In this document: piece after piece, positions 32,424-40,990 of the stretch
How positions within the stretch are numbered: the first letter of the stretch is position 1
How the letters are laid out: every line of letters starts with the position of its first letter
From: Alphaproteobacteria bacterium UBA1301
Lineage (GTDB): Bacteria > Pseudomonadota > Alphaproteobacteria > Micropepsales > Micropepsaceae
DNA length: 48,301 bases
Assembly (NCBI GenBank): GCA_002307725.1
Contig: DBUB01000003.1
Span: 1 to 48,301 of the forward strand
Direction: 5' to 3'
Notes under the pieces: generated by a model
Database searches by the model: none
Seen by the model: the letters and a program-made list of their open reading frames with translations, nothing else
Told to the model about the DNA's origin: nothing
Made by a program: the position numbers and the translations under genes

Positions 32424-34523
32424 ATGGGTTCACTGGCGTCATCTCGGTGGTTCGTCCGTGGACTGTTCATCGCCCTCGGTCTTGTCTCGGCGCTGGCGGT
32501 GGCTGATCTTGCCAATCCGCCGCCGCTGGACCGGATCGCTGGCGTCTCGCCCGAGGTGGTGGACAAGCATGGCGTGCTGCTCCGCCCGTTTCTGACGCAT
32601 GACGGCTACTGGCGCATGCGCACGCACGTCAGCGATGTTTCCCCGCGCTACCTCGCCATGCTGAAGGCTTATGAGGACAAGCGCTTCGACAGCCACACCG
32701 GCGTCGATCTGTTGGCGATGGCGCGTGCGGCCAAGCAATGGTTCGGCGCCGGCCACGTCGTTTCCGGCGGCTCGACCCTGACCATGCAGGTGGCGCGGCT
32801 GCTGGAACCCCCGAAAAATCGCGGGATTTTCACCAAGCTGTTCCAGATGCTCCGCGCCGTGCAATTGGAAGAGCGTTATTCCAAGGACGAAATTCTCTCC
32901 TTCTATCTGACGCTGGCCCCCTTCGGCGGCAATCTGGAAGGCGTGCGCGCCGCTTCGCTCAGCTATTTCGGCAAATCCGCGAATCAGATCGATCTTGCTC
33001 AGGCCGCGCTGTTGGTGGCATTGCCGCAATCGCCGGTGAAGCAGCGCCCCGACCGGCATGCCCAGGCGGCGCTCAAAGGCCGCGACAAGGTGCTGGCGCG
33101 CATGGTTTCCGAAGGTGTTGTTACCGCTTCCGATGCCGCCGTGGCGCGCAAAGAGGGCGTGCCGTTTGCCCGCCAAGCGATGCCGCTGAGCGCCCCGCAT
33201 CTTTCCGAACGTCTCGCCCGCACTACCCATTTCACCCGCATCGTCACCACACTCGACGCCGAGGTGCAGACCGCGGTGGAACAACTCGCCACCCAGGAAG
33301 TGCGCTATATGGGCGACGGCGCCACCATGGCGATTGTCGTGGTCGAAAACAAAACCCGCAATGTCGTCGCTTGGCTCGGCGGCACCAATTACTGGGGCAA
33401 AGCGGGACAAATCGATCTTGCCCGCCGTCCGCGTTCGCCTGGCTCGGCGCTGAAGCCGTTTATCTATGGCCTCGCCTTCGACGATCTCATCCTGCATCCT
33501 TCCACCATGATGGAAGACGCGCCGATGAATTTCGGCGATTATGCGCCGCGCGATTTTTCCGGCGACTTCCAGGGTCAGGTCACCGCCCGCGATGCGCTGC
33601 GGATGTCGCTCAACGTGCCCGCGGTGGCGGTGCTGGAGCGCGTCGGGCCGCTCGCCTTCACGCTGGCGCTGCAGAATGCCGGGGCCAAGCTCTATTTCCC
33701 CACTGCCGATACCGCCCCCAATCCGGCCTTTGCCCTTGGCGGTCTCGGCATTTCGCCCGCCGACATCACCATGCTGTATGCCGGGATCGCGGACGGCGGC
33801 GAGGCGCGCGCGCTTCGTCTGGTGGAGGGAACGCCGGAGGCGCCAGCGCATCGTTTGTTCGGACCGGTTGCCGCCTACTATCTGCACCAGATCCTGATCG
33901 GCGTGTCGCTGCCGGAAGGCTGGGCGATGGGCGAGGGCCTTAACCGGGCCCGCACCATCGGGTTCAAGACCGGCACGTCTTACGGCTTCCGCGATGCCTG
34001 GAGCGTCGGCTTCTCCAATGATTACACCGTCGGCGTTTGGGTCGGCCGCGCTGACGGTACGCCGCGCTCCGGTCATGTCGGCGTCGATACCGCGGCGCCG
34101 ATTCTGCTCAAGGTCTTCGGCCTGTTGCCCGCCGATCACGAACCAGCGCCGATCCCGCCCGCCGGTACGATTGTGGCCGAAAACACCGACGCGTTGCCGC
34201 CCAGCTTGCGCGTCTTCACCCGCACCACGGAACAGCCGGTGGAAAAGGTAGCCCCGTTGCCGCCGCCGTCGATCACCTATCCGCCCAACGGCACGGTTGT
34301 GCCGCTGCCGGGACCCAAGGATCACGACCAGACCATCATGCTGAAGGCTGAAGGCGGCCGCGCCCCGCTCACTTGGCTGGTCAATGGTCTTCTGGTCGGC
34401 AGTTTCGACCGCTTTCAGCCGGCGCTTTATCTGCCCCAAGGCGAGGGCAACGCCCGCATCACGGTAGTGGATTCGGAAGGCCGCAGCGACACGACTCAAG
34501 TTCGCTTCAAGCGCGAGAAATAG
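32424..34523 (+). CDS. pbpC: Penicillin-binding protein 1C
   Basis: Bifunctional peptidoglycan synthase of 699 residues anchored in the inner membrane. After an N-terminal helix (about 9-27) comes the GT51 transglycosylase domain with YEDKRFDSHTGVDLLAMARA (catalytic Glu) and SGGSTLTMQVARLLEP, then the transpeptidase domain with nucleophile Ser341 in SPGSALKPF, an SLN motif and FKTGTSYG, and the BiPBP_C domain at about 610-695 (TYPPNGTVVPLPGP) that marks class 1C. The C-terminus is complete. It is downstream of the alpha-2-macroglobulin gene and the 64-residue protein. The leader contains a palindrome and only a weak ribosome site. Confidence 0.93.
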   Translation: MGSLASSRWFVRGLFIALGLVSALAVADLANPPPLDRIAGVSPEVVDKHGVLLRPFLTHDGYWRMRTHVSDVSPRYLAMLKAYEDKRFDSHTGVDLLAMARAAKQWFGAGHVVSGGSTLTMQVARLLEPPKNRGIFTKLFQMLRAVQLEERYSKDEILSFYLTLAPFGGNLEGVRAASLSYFGKSANQIDLAQAALLVALPQSPVKQRPDRHAQAALKGRDKVLARMVSEGVVTASDAAVARKEGVPFARQAMPLSAPHLSERLARTTHFTRIVTTLDAEVQTAVEQLATQEVRYMGDGATMAIVVVENKTRNVVAWLGGTNYWGKAGQIDLARRPRSPGSALKPFIYGLAFDDLILHPSTMMEDAPMNFGDYAPRDFSGDFQGQVTARDALRMSLNVPAVAVLERVGPLAFTLALQNAGAKLYFPTADTAPNPAFALGGLGISPADITMLYAGIADGGEARALRLVEGTPEAPAHRLFGPVAAYYLHQILIGVSLPEGWAMGEGLNRARTIGFKTGTSYGFRDAWSVGFSNDYTVGVWVGRADGTPRSGHVGVDTAAPILLKVFGLLPADHEPAPIPPAGTIVAENTDALPPSLRVFTRTTEQPVEKVAPLPPPSITYPPNGTVVPLPGPKDHDQTIMLKAEGGRAPLTWLVNGLLVGSFDRFQPALYLPQGEGNARITVVDSEGRSDTTQVRFKREK

Positions 34524-34609
34524 CCGCTAGCGGCGATGTGACTTGACCCGGCGTAAGCGCTGTCACTAAATCGGCGTCCAAGAAAAAAACAGTCTTCGCG
34601 AGGAACCTC

Positions 34610-35689
34610 ATGAAGCTCATCAAAACCCTTGCCCTCGCTGGCGCGCTTGCACTGGTGACGGCGGCAAGTTCCGCTGCGCCGAAGGTCAAACCCATGCCGG
34701 CGCCAGCACCGGTTGCCGCGCCCATCGCACCGCCCGCAATGGCCTCCGGGTTCGCCGGTATCGATTCCTTTGTGCAGCTTGGCCAGATGGGCCCGGGCGT
34801 GAATGTGCTGTCGGAAGATCCGGGCTGGACCGATGCCGCCAAGGCGCGCTTCAAGCCGGAGCTGTTCAAGAAGATCAAAGCCGCCGGGTTCGGCACGGTG
34901 CGCATCGTGCTGACCGCCATGAGCCATATGGATGATTATTACGTGCTCGAAACCGGTTACCTCGGCCGCCTCGACACCATGGTCAACGCCGCGCTCGATG
35001 CCGGGCTGACGGTCATTCTCGACGAGCACGATTACAATTACTGCAGCAAGGACACTTGGGGCTGCCGCCAAAAGCTGAATGCGTTCTGGGCCCAGATTGC
35101 GCCGCGTTACAAGGATGCGCCGAACCGGTTGATCTTCGAGGTTCTCAACGAGCCGCATCAGGATTTCACGCCGGAGATGTGGAACGATCAGATCAAGCAG
35201 ACCCTGCCGATCATCCGCGCCTCCAATCCGGTGCGCAATGTCATCATCGGACCGGGTAGCTGGAACAGCCTGTCTTTGCTCGACAAGCTGGAGCTGCCGG
35301 TTCCGGACCGCCATATCATCGTGACCTTCCACTATTACGCGCCGATGGAATTCACCCACCAGGGCTCGCCGTGGGTGCCGCAATATAAGCTGACGGGTCA
35401 GACCTGGGGCTCCGCCGCCGATCTGGCGCTGCTGGCGAAGGACTTCGACACCGTCAAGGCGTGGAGCGACAAGTGGAACCGTCCGATCTTCCTCGGCGAA
35501 TTCGGCGCCTTTGAAACCGCACCGATGGAAAGCCGCATCCGTTACACCGACACGCTGGCGCGCGCCGCCGAGAAACGCGGCTTCGCTTGGGCCTATTGGC
35601 AGTTCGACAAGGACTTCATCGTCTACGACATCGCCAATGACAAATGGGTCGAACCGATCCTCAACGCGCTGATTCCGCCGAAGAAGTAA
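34610..35689 (+). CDS. Secreted glycoside hydrolase family 5 (endoglucanase-like)
   Basis: A 359-residue protein with a signal peptide (MKLIKTLALAGALALVTAASSAA), a Pro/Ala linker to about 45, and a (beta/alpha)8 GH5 domain. The acid/base glutamate is in FEVLNEPHQ, the nucleophile in FLGEFGAF, and FHYYAPMEFTHQG provides the catalytic-site His/Tyr. GH5 covers endoglucanases, mannanases and related enzymes; the closest group is cellulase-like but the substrate is not fixed by sequence. The start ATG at 34610 is 5 bases after a GAGG. It is probably transcribed alone, 86 bases after pbpC. Confidence 0.88.
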   Translation: MKLIKTLALAGALALVTAASSAAPKVKPMPAPAPVAAPIAPPAMASGFAGIDSFVQLGQMGPGVNVLSEDPGWTDAAKARFKPELFKKIKAAGFGTVRIVLTAMSHMDDYYVLETGYLGRLDTMVNAALDAGLTVILDEHDYNYCSKDTWGCRQKLNAFWAQIAPRYKDAPNRLIFEVLNEPHQDFTPEMWNDQIKQTLPIIRASNPVRNVIIGPGSWNSLSLLDKLELPVPDRHIIVTFHYYAPMEFTHQGSPWVPQYKLTGQTWGSAADLALLAKDFDTVKAWSDKWNRPIFLGEFGAFETAPMESRIRYTDTLARAAEKRGFAWAYWQFDKDFIVYDIANDKWVEPILNALIPPKK

Positions 35690-35696
35690 GCGGTAA

Positions 35697-36482
35697 CTAC
35701 CCCGCCACGGCTTTCCACAGCACGGCCAGCGTTCCGTTTTGCCATAAGAGCCGTGCGCTCATGGCGAGCGAGGTCACGATCAGGAGCGGCTTGATCATGC
35801 GCGTGCCGTGGCGGAGCACCAAGCGGGCGCCGATCGCTCCGCCGGCAACCATGCCGCAGGCCATCACGATGGCGATGATCCAGACGATGTGGCCGGTGAA
35901 GAGGAAGAAGATCAGCGCGCCCAAATTGCTCATGAAGTTGTAGAGCTTGGCCTGCATGGTGGCCTGGTCGAGCGCCAGCCCGCCCAGACCGACGAAGCCC
36001 ATGGCGAAGAAGGTGCCAGTGCCAGGGCCGAAAAATCCGTCGTAAGCGCCGACCAGCGGTACCAAGGTGACCGCCAGGGTCGAGACCTTCACCCGCGCCG
36101 GGCCTGGCTTTTGGCCGATGTCGTCGCTGAGGAGCAGCCAGCCGCAGATGGCGATCAGGAAGAACGGCACCAGCTGCTTCAGCACGCCGGGATTGATGAA
36201 GGTGAGACTCGCCGCGCCACAGGCCGCGCCCACCATCGACAGCAGCGCCGGTTGCCACAGCTTGGCGATCGGCAGGCGGCCGCTGCGCCAGAAATGATAG
36301 GCGGCGCTGAGCGGCGAGAAAATCGCGCTCATTTTGTTGGTGGCCAGCACCGAAATCGGCGGCAGGCCGGTGGCCATCAGGCCGGGGATAGTGAGAAGCC
36401 CCCCGCCGCCCGCCATCGCGTCGATGGTGCCAGCGACAAGCGCCAGCACGAACAGGCTGAAAAGCTGTAACGGATCGGCCAT
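35697..36482 (-). CDS. TSUP (TauE/SafE) family permease
   Basis: A 261-residue membrane protein with about eight helices. It shows the family's glycine-rich repeats, GTIDAMAGGGGLLTIPGLMATG near the start and GAYDGFFGPGTGTFFAMGF in the middle, which are the paired motifs of TSUP exporters of sulfur compounds or organic anions. The ATG at 36482 has an AGAGGGA site; a longer open frame upstream is low-complexity. It converges with the GH5 gene at a 7-base distance. Substrate unknown. Confidence 0.88.
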   Translation of the reverse strand: MADPLQLFSLFVLALVAGTIDAMAGGGGLLTIPGLMATGLPPISVLATNKMSAIFSPLSAAYHFWRSGRLPIAKLWQPALLSMVGAACGAASLTFINPGVLKQLVPFFLIAICGWLLLSDDIGQKPGPARVKVSTLAVTLVPLVGAYDGFFGPGTGTFFAMGFVGLGGLALDQATMQAKLYNFMSNLGALIFFLFTGHIVWIIAIVMACGMVAGGAIGARLVLRHGTRMIKPLLIVTSLAMSARLLWQNGTLAVLWKAVAG

Positions 36483-36524
36483 TCCCTCTTTTTTCAGAGG
36501 GCGGCCGCGCGCGCAACCGTCATA

Positions 36525-36581
36525 GAGCGCTTTCAGGAAAAGTGGACTTTCCGGTTTTCCGTCGGAAAGCGCGACAATCAA
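36525..36581. repeat. Family A intergenic palindrome, short form (copy 4)
   Basis: Arms GAGCGCTTTCAGGAAAAGTGG and CCGTCGGAAAGCGCGAC surround a short centre. It ends 5 bases from the stop codon of the minus-strand lytic transglycosylase and therefore lies in its 3' untranslated region. Confidence 0.8.
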
Positions 36582-36586
36582 AGAAC

Positions 36587-37849
36587 CTACCGGCCTGCGA
36601 CTTGGCTGTGCGCTTCCATCGCGATGCGGGAGAGTATGTCTTGGGTGGCGTAACCGTCGGCGGGCAGGGCATGCGCCTTTTGCCAGCCGCGCACCGCGGC
36701 GCGCGACTTGGCGCCGATCAATCCGTCGGCCTTGCCGATATCGAAGCCGAGCGCCAAGAGCGAGGTCTGCAGCGCCAGCCGCTCGTCGCGGCTCAGCGGC
36801 AACAGCTGCCGCGGCCACGCCGCTACCACCGCGGGCCCGCCTTTGATCTGGTCGCCGAGCAAACACACCGCCAGCGCATAGGACGCGGCGTTGTTGTAGC
36901 GCAGCACGACCTTGAAATTGGGGAACACCACAAACGCCGGGCCGTTCGCCCCCGCGGGCAGGAAAATGCTCGCGGTCTGATCCGCGGCCGGAAGCTCAGC
37001 ACCGGCAATGGTCTTGACGCCCAGCTTGCGCCACGCCGCCACCGATTTCACGACATCAAGATCAGCCTCGTCGTAGGCAAAGCCCGTCGGCAGCGCCACT
37101 TCATAGCCCCACGGTTTGCCGTCGCTCCAACCCGCACTGGCAATCACATGCGCGGTGGAGGCGAGCGCATCGGCCGGGCTCGTCCACAGATCGATCCGGC
37201 CGTCGCCATCGCCGTCCACGGCCTTGCCCAGGAACGTCGTCGGCACGAATTGGGTCTGGCCGAAGGCACCCGCCCAGGAGCTGGTCATCATGCTGGCCGC
37301 ATAATTCTCCCGCTGCATCATCTTGAGGGCGGCGATCAGTTGCGGCCGGGCATAATCCGTACGCGGACCGTCATAGGCGAGCGTGGCCAGCGCCTCGAAC
37401 ATGTTGTAGCGGCCCATGCCGCGGCCGTAGTCGCTCTCGTTGCCCCAGATCGAGATTAGGATCTCCGGCGGCACAGGATAGCGGTCATGAATGCGCGTCA
37501 GAATGTCGGCATCGCCCACTATCAAGGCGCTGCCGCCGGTGATGCGCTCGGCCGAGACCGCGCTGTCGATATAGTCCCAAATCGGCCGCGAAAATTCCGG
37601 CTGGTTCAGGTTGCGGTCGAAAACGCGTTGGTTGCGGCTGATTGTCCGCGTCGCAGTGTCGTAAACCTCCGCGGTGATCCCGCTCGCGAGCGCCTGGGAG
37701 CGGAAATCCTTGAGAAATGCGGCAAAGGCGGCATCCTCAACCACCGGTGAGGGGGTTGGGACCGGAATGCTGGTCTCTTGCGCCCCATAAGCTGCGGCCA
37801 TGAGGATGAGGCCCAGGACATAGGCCAGAAACAGGACAATTCCACGCAC
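36587..37849 (-). CDS. Lytic murein transglycosylase (MltB-type) with peptidoglycan-binding domain
   Basis: Cleaves peptidoglycan glycan strands to form 1,6-anhydro ends. The 420-residue protein has a hydrophobic export signal (about 4-22), an SLT-2/MltB domain with the catalytic Glu138 in SIWGNESDYGRGMG, and the segments GAFGQTQFVPTTFLG, VDGDGDGRIDLW and NFKVVLRYNNAASYALAV, then a PG_binding_1 domain at about 355-415 (LLALGFDIGKADGLIGAKSRAAVRGWQ). The frame begins at a GTG with a G-rich site upstream. Length fits the family. It is monocistronic. Confidence 0.92.
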   Translation of the reverse strand: MRGIVLFLAYVLGLILMAAAYGAQETSIPVPTPSPVVEDAAFAAFLKDFRSQALASGITAEVYDTATRTISRNQRVFDRNLNQPEFSRPIWDYIDSAVSAERITGGSALIVGDADILTRIHDRYPVPPEILISIWGNESDYGRGMGRYNMFEALATLAYDGPRTDYARPQLIAALKMMQRENYAASMMTSSWAGAFGQTQFVPTTFLGKAVDGDGDGRIDLWTSPADALASTAHVIASAGWSDGKPWGYEVALPTGFAYDEADLDVVKSVAAWRKLGVKTIAGAELPAADQTASIFLPAGANGPAFVVFPNFKVVLRYNNAASYALAVCLLGDQIKGGPAVVAAWPRQLLPLSRDERLALQTSLLALGFDIGKADGLIGAKSRAAVRGWQKAHALPADGYATQDILSRIAMEAHSQVAGR

Positions 37850-38013
37850 TTTAATTGCGCCCCCCTTGGCTCAATTCGGGTCATTCTTAGCACGGTCCCT
37901 TGGACCAATTGCGACGGAATCCCCACAGTTGACACCTAAATCTGCGCCGACTAGAACCGCGCCTCTTCGGCGGGGCCAATCTCGCATTTTTCCGAAGTTT
38001 CAAAAGGCGTGCC

Positions 38014-38139
38014 ATGAAGATCCGCAACTCGCTCCGCTCGCTCAAGAAGCGCGACAAGGACTGTCGCGTGATCCGTCGCCGCGGCCGCACCTACGTCATC
38101 AATAAGAAGAACCCCCGTTTCAAGGCGCGCCAGGGTTAA
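38014..38139 (+). CDS. rpmJ: 50S ribosomal protein L36
   Basis: A 41-residue basic protein starting MKIRNSLRSLKKRDKDCRVI and ending KNPRFKARQG. This is the long form of L36 with a single cysteine, usual in many alphaproteobacteria, and lacks the four-cysteine zinc site. The start has an AAAGGCG sequence upstream. It is a stand-alone gene. Confidence 0.95.
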   Translation: MKIRNSLRSLKKRDKDCRVIRRRGRTYVINKKNPRFKARQG

Positions 38140-38203
38140 TTCCAGGCCACAAAACGGACATTCGGGCTACCCGGGCACCGCTCGGGTGGTTTACGTTTGC
38201 GCC

Positions 38204-38770
38204 ATGCGGAAGTTTCTCCTCACACTTGTGTTGCTGCTGCCGTTGGGCCTTTTGGGGGGCGTTGCGGGCGCCGCGGCTGGCGGCTCGCCGCCGCAACCTG
38301 TGGACAAGCTGTTCGCCCAGCTCAAAACGGCGCAAACCCCGGAAGACGCCAAACCGATCGAAGCCCAGATTCTGGCCTCGTTCCAGGCCTCGGGCAGCCC
38401 TTCGGTCGATCTTTTGCTGACCCGGGCCGACGCCGCGCTCGGCGCCGGCAAGAAAGACGTCGCCCGCCACCTTTACGACGCCATCACCGACATCGCCCCG
38501 CGCTTCGCCGAAGGCTGGCACCGCCGCGCCCTGATGCAGCAGGAGGCCGACGACGCCGGTGCCGCGATGGTCTCGCTGCAAAAGGTGGTGGCGCTCAACC
38601 CGCGGCAGTTCGAGGCCATGACCCAGCTTGCCGAGATGCTGGAGGACTTCGGCCAGAAGGCCGAGGCCTTGAAGCTCTACCGCCGCGCCATCGCTCTCGA
38701 CCCGCTGTATGAGGGCCTGCAAAGGCATATCGACGGCCTGACCCGCGATGTCGAGGGGCAGGGGATTTAG
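38204..38770 (+). CDS. Exported TPR-repeat protein
   Basis: A 188-residue protein with a signal peptide (MRKFLLTLVLLLPLGLLGGVAGAAAG) and tetratricopeptide helices covering most of the mature region: VARHLYDAITDIAPRFAEGWHRRAL, DAGAAMVSLQKVVALNPRQFEAM and QKAEALKLYRRAIALDPLYE, each with the TPR pattern of a small residue at position 8 and a Pro at the end. Probably a periplasmic scaffold. A GTG at 38186 would add six residues; ATG 38204 is preferred because it opens the signal peptide. No operon partner. Confidence 0.82.
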   Translation: MRKFLLTLVLLLPLGLLGGVAGAAAGGSPPQPVDKLFAQLKTAQTPEDAKPIEAQILASFQASGSPSVDLLLTRADAALGAGKKDVARHLYDAITDIAPRFAEGWHRRALMQQEADDAGAAMVSLQKVVALNPRQFEAMTQLAEMLEDFGQKAEALKLYRRAIALDPLYEGLQRHIDGLTRDVEGQGI

Positions 38771-39532
38771 CGGGGCCTTCAGGTGCCTGCCGCCAATCCG
38801 CACCCGGGCCGCAATCCGCCGCACGACGCCATTCTCGACATAGGTGATGCAGGTGATGCGGCGCCGAGGCGGCCGGGCGGCCTGGCGCGCAGCGATGATC
38901 GCTTCGACGGCGGCCATGGCGGCGTTGGCGCGGCGTTCGGACGATTGCGCAAGATAATTGTTATGCGATTCTCGCGGTGACCCCTCGCCCCCATGTTTCG
39001 CGCCGCTGGCAAATTCACCAACGATTTCCAGGCGCGGCAACCGCTCGCGATAACGCAAACGATGCACCGGCCGCTGCATCGCTTCACGTAGCAGCGCTGG
39101 GGTTTGCGAGACCGGGAGTGCGAATGCTTCTCTCATGCACCATGCGACGGAAGGTGACCCCAAAAGATGGGAACCGGTGGCGCAAAGTTAAAGGCGGCGG
39201 AAGCGGATGAACGGCGAGATTGGTTTCAGCATCAGACATTCCGGCCCGGAGAGGATCGTCCGAGGTGCGCCAGATGTGGACGTTACAAACGGGCGAAATT
39301 ACAGCTCACGGACCTACTGGCAATAAAGGTAAAAGGTGCGAGTCGTTTCAACGGATTTTTCGTCGACCAATACGCTCCTCTTTTCATTGATAGCAATACG
39401 CACAATGCGCCGAGTTTTGTCTGCAACCGCGGCGAAATGCTCTGGAGCGACCCTAACCTTGATCACTTTCGCAGCCGGTGACGGACGTATACGCTCCACG
39501 CACGAACAGCGTTCTAGCGGGGGGCATGGGGG
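38771..39532. other. Gene-poor region with possible gene remnants
   Basis: No gene is supported in these 762 bases. On the minus strand at about 38780-38990 there is a natural-looking stretch (MAAVEAIIAARQ, ITCITYVENGVVRRIAARVR) but its frame runs on through the TPR gene antisense with no local stop, so it could be a decayed gene. Around 39314-39499 a minus-strand frame of 61 residues rich in Val, Lys and Arg begins at GTG without a clear ribosome site; frames on the other strand are equally plausible. Base composition becomes more AT-rich from about 39.2 kb. Confidence 0.35.
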
Positions 39533-40687
39533 ATGAATAGGCGTGGTTTGCTGCGCGGCAGCGCAGCATGTTTGTCGTTGTCCGTTTTGCCGGGTTTTGC
39601 TGCACTGCTTGCCTCATGCAGGGCGCAGGCACAGTGGCAGGAAATTCCGTTTCTGGTCGTCGATGGCGCCGAAGACGCTGCCCTGTTGGGCGAAGAAGCT
39701 GAAGGCGTGGCGGTCGCCGCCCGAGCGCCGGGCGTAGCGTCATTCATCGACAACGCAAATGGCGTGGTCAACGGAATCCAGGCCTTATGCGACCTCATTC
39801 GACTGTTCCATAAGGAAGACAAGGAGCAGTTCAAACAGATCACGGCCAAGCTAGGCAGCATCAATCAGAAGTTAGATGTGATTTTGAACAATTTGCGATC
39901 GTTGCCTGCGACCTTCGAAAGGATATTGAAGGACCAAGAGCTCGAAAAAGTATTCAACAACATCAGGTCCACCGAAAGCTCGATCCTGGAGGATGTTCGC
40001 GCGATTCAGCGCGGTGGTCTGCCGGAAAAAAGCAATCTGTTGAATTTTGCCGGAGTTCAGCAGCAAAACCGTAACAGCCTCAAGACCGGTAATTTTGGCC
40101 CGGGTGTCTATCCGTATATCGTGCGCGCGTTTGCGAGCCAGGCACTTGCGTATTTCACCTTGGGCAACTGCGACGCGCAATTCAAGGAGGGCAAGGATGC
40201 CACCTTGAACGTGTTGTCCGACGACGCGAATGCGTTCCGCGATTTTGTGAAGACTGCCTTCCGGAGTTTCAAAGGCCTCAAGGACGAATGGAATTTGAAT
40301 TCGGGCCAAATTTATCTGGGAACGCATATTCCCAAGGCGCCGTGGGCCGACAACATCGATTACTATCTCGCGGTCGAGGGAAGCATCGAAACTGGCCCTG
40401 CTCCGAAATTCAAGACCCGAAAAACCGAATCCGATGGCAATGCGCTAGGGTGGAAGCAGATTCCGTATCTGCATTACAAGGGCAGTGGCTATCAGGAGGA
40501 CACGCTGATTGGCCGGCGCGAGCGCGTCATCGATCACCTCACCAGTTTGAGCGGCAAGGGCAACAAAAAAAAGGAGGAATTGGCGTATTACCTCGGTCAT
40601 TTGAAAACACTGCTGGCTTTGAACACCATCGTCGGCAAGATGGAATACGCGCAACCGCCGGTCCCTCCGCCATCCGCTGCGCGGTAA
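39533..40687 (+). CDS. Putative Tat-type lipoprotein of unknown function
   Basis: I do not recognise a family. The 384-residue protein starts with a twin-arginine-like signal (NRRGLLRGS) ending in a lipobox LASC with Cys29, suggesting a lipoprotein exported folded. The mature part is mostly helical: a hydrophobic Val/Ala-rich segment at about 55-75, then a coiled-coil-like stretch with heptad Leu/Ile (EQFKQITAKLGSINQKLDVI, FERILKDQELEKVFNNI), then a mixed region ending KMEYAQPPVPPPSAAR. No catalytic motif is visible. The gene is more AT-rich than its neighbours and uses more AAA, TTT and ATT codons, a sign of transfer or relaxed selection. It has no operon partner. The ATG at 39533 follows a GGGGG site. 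Confidence 0.7.
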   Translation: MNRRGLLRGSAACLSLSVLPGFAALLASCRAQAQWQEIPFLVVDGAEDAALLGEEAEGVAVAARAPGVASFIDNANGVVNGIQALCDLIRLFHKEDKEQFKQITAKLGSINQKLDVILNNLRSLPATFERILKDQELEKVFNNIRSTESSILEDVRAIQRGGLPEKSNLLNFAGVQQQNRNSLKTGNFGPGVYPYIVRAFASQALAYFTLGNCDAQFKEGKDATLNVLSDDANAFRDFVKTAFRSFKGLKDEWNLNSGQIYLGTHIPKAPWADNIDYYLAVEGSIETGPAPKFKTRKTESDGNALGWKQIPYLHYKGSGYQEDTLIGRRERVIDHLTSLSGKGNKKKEELAYYLGHLKTLLALNTIVGKMEYAQPPVPPPSAAR

Positions 40688-40990
40688 GGCAGCAACCACG
40701 TCGGGTATTTAGCGCAGCAGGCGGGTTTCGTGTGCTGCGCTATGAGAACGACGAATTCCTGCACATGTAGGACGTCATTCTAGAAGACACCTGCCGTGTG
40801 TTGAACATCCCCTCTCTCGCGAGTTCCGCTCGCGCTTTCTCCTCAAAAAGGGGGCGAGGTGAAGGGCTGAGGTTGGCTATCTTCTCCGTTGGACGAGGGT
40901 CCAGAGTCAGATCCAAAGTCGCCGGTAGGAATTCATCCGCCGATGTGACGCGGCTGGCAGCAGAACCCTATTCTTCGGCCCAGGCTAAGG
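40688..40990. other. Intergenic region, nothing recognised
   Basis: Between the unknown lipoprotein and the convergent helicase lie 303 bases with no supported gene. A short ORF on the plus strand (40798-41004) has no ribosome site and runs into the helicase gene. I saw no terminator. Confidence 0.3.

Noticed and set aside
32439..34499. Minus-strand open frame of 686 codons opposite pbpC
   Set aside because: His/Arg/Gln-rich shadow of PBP1C, typical of GC-rich DNA.
36483..36866. 128-residue extension of the TSUP permease frame
   Set aside because: Arg/Ala-rich shadow of the transglycosylase gene; the ribosome site and membrane start fit the ATG at 36482.
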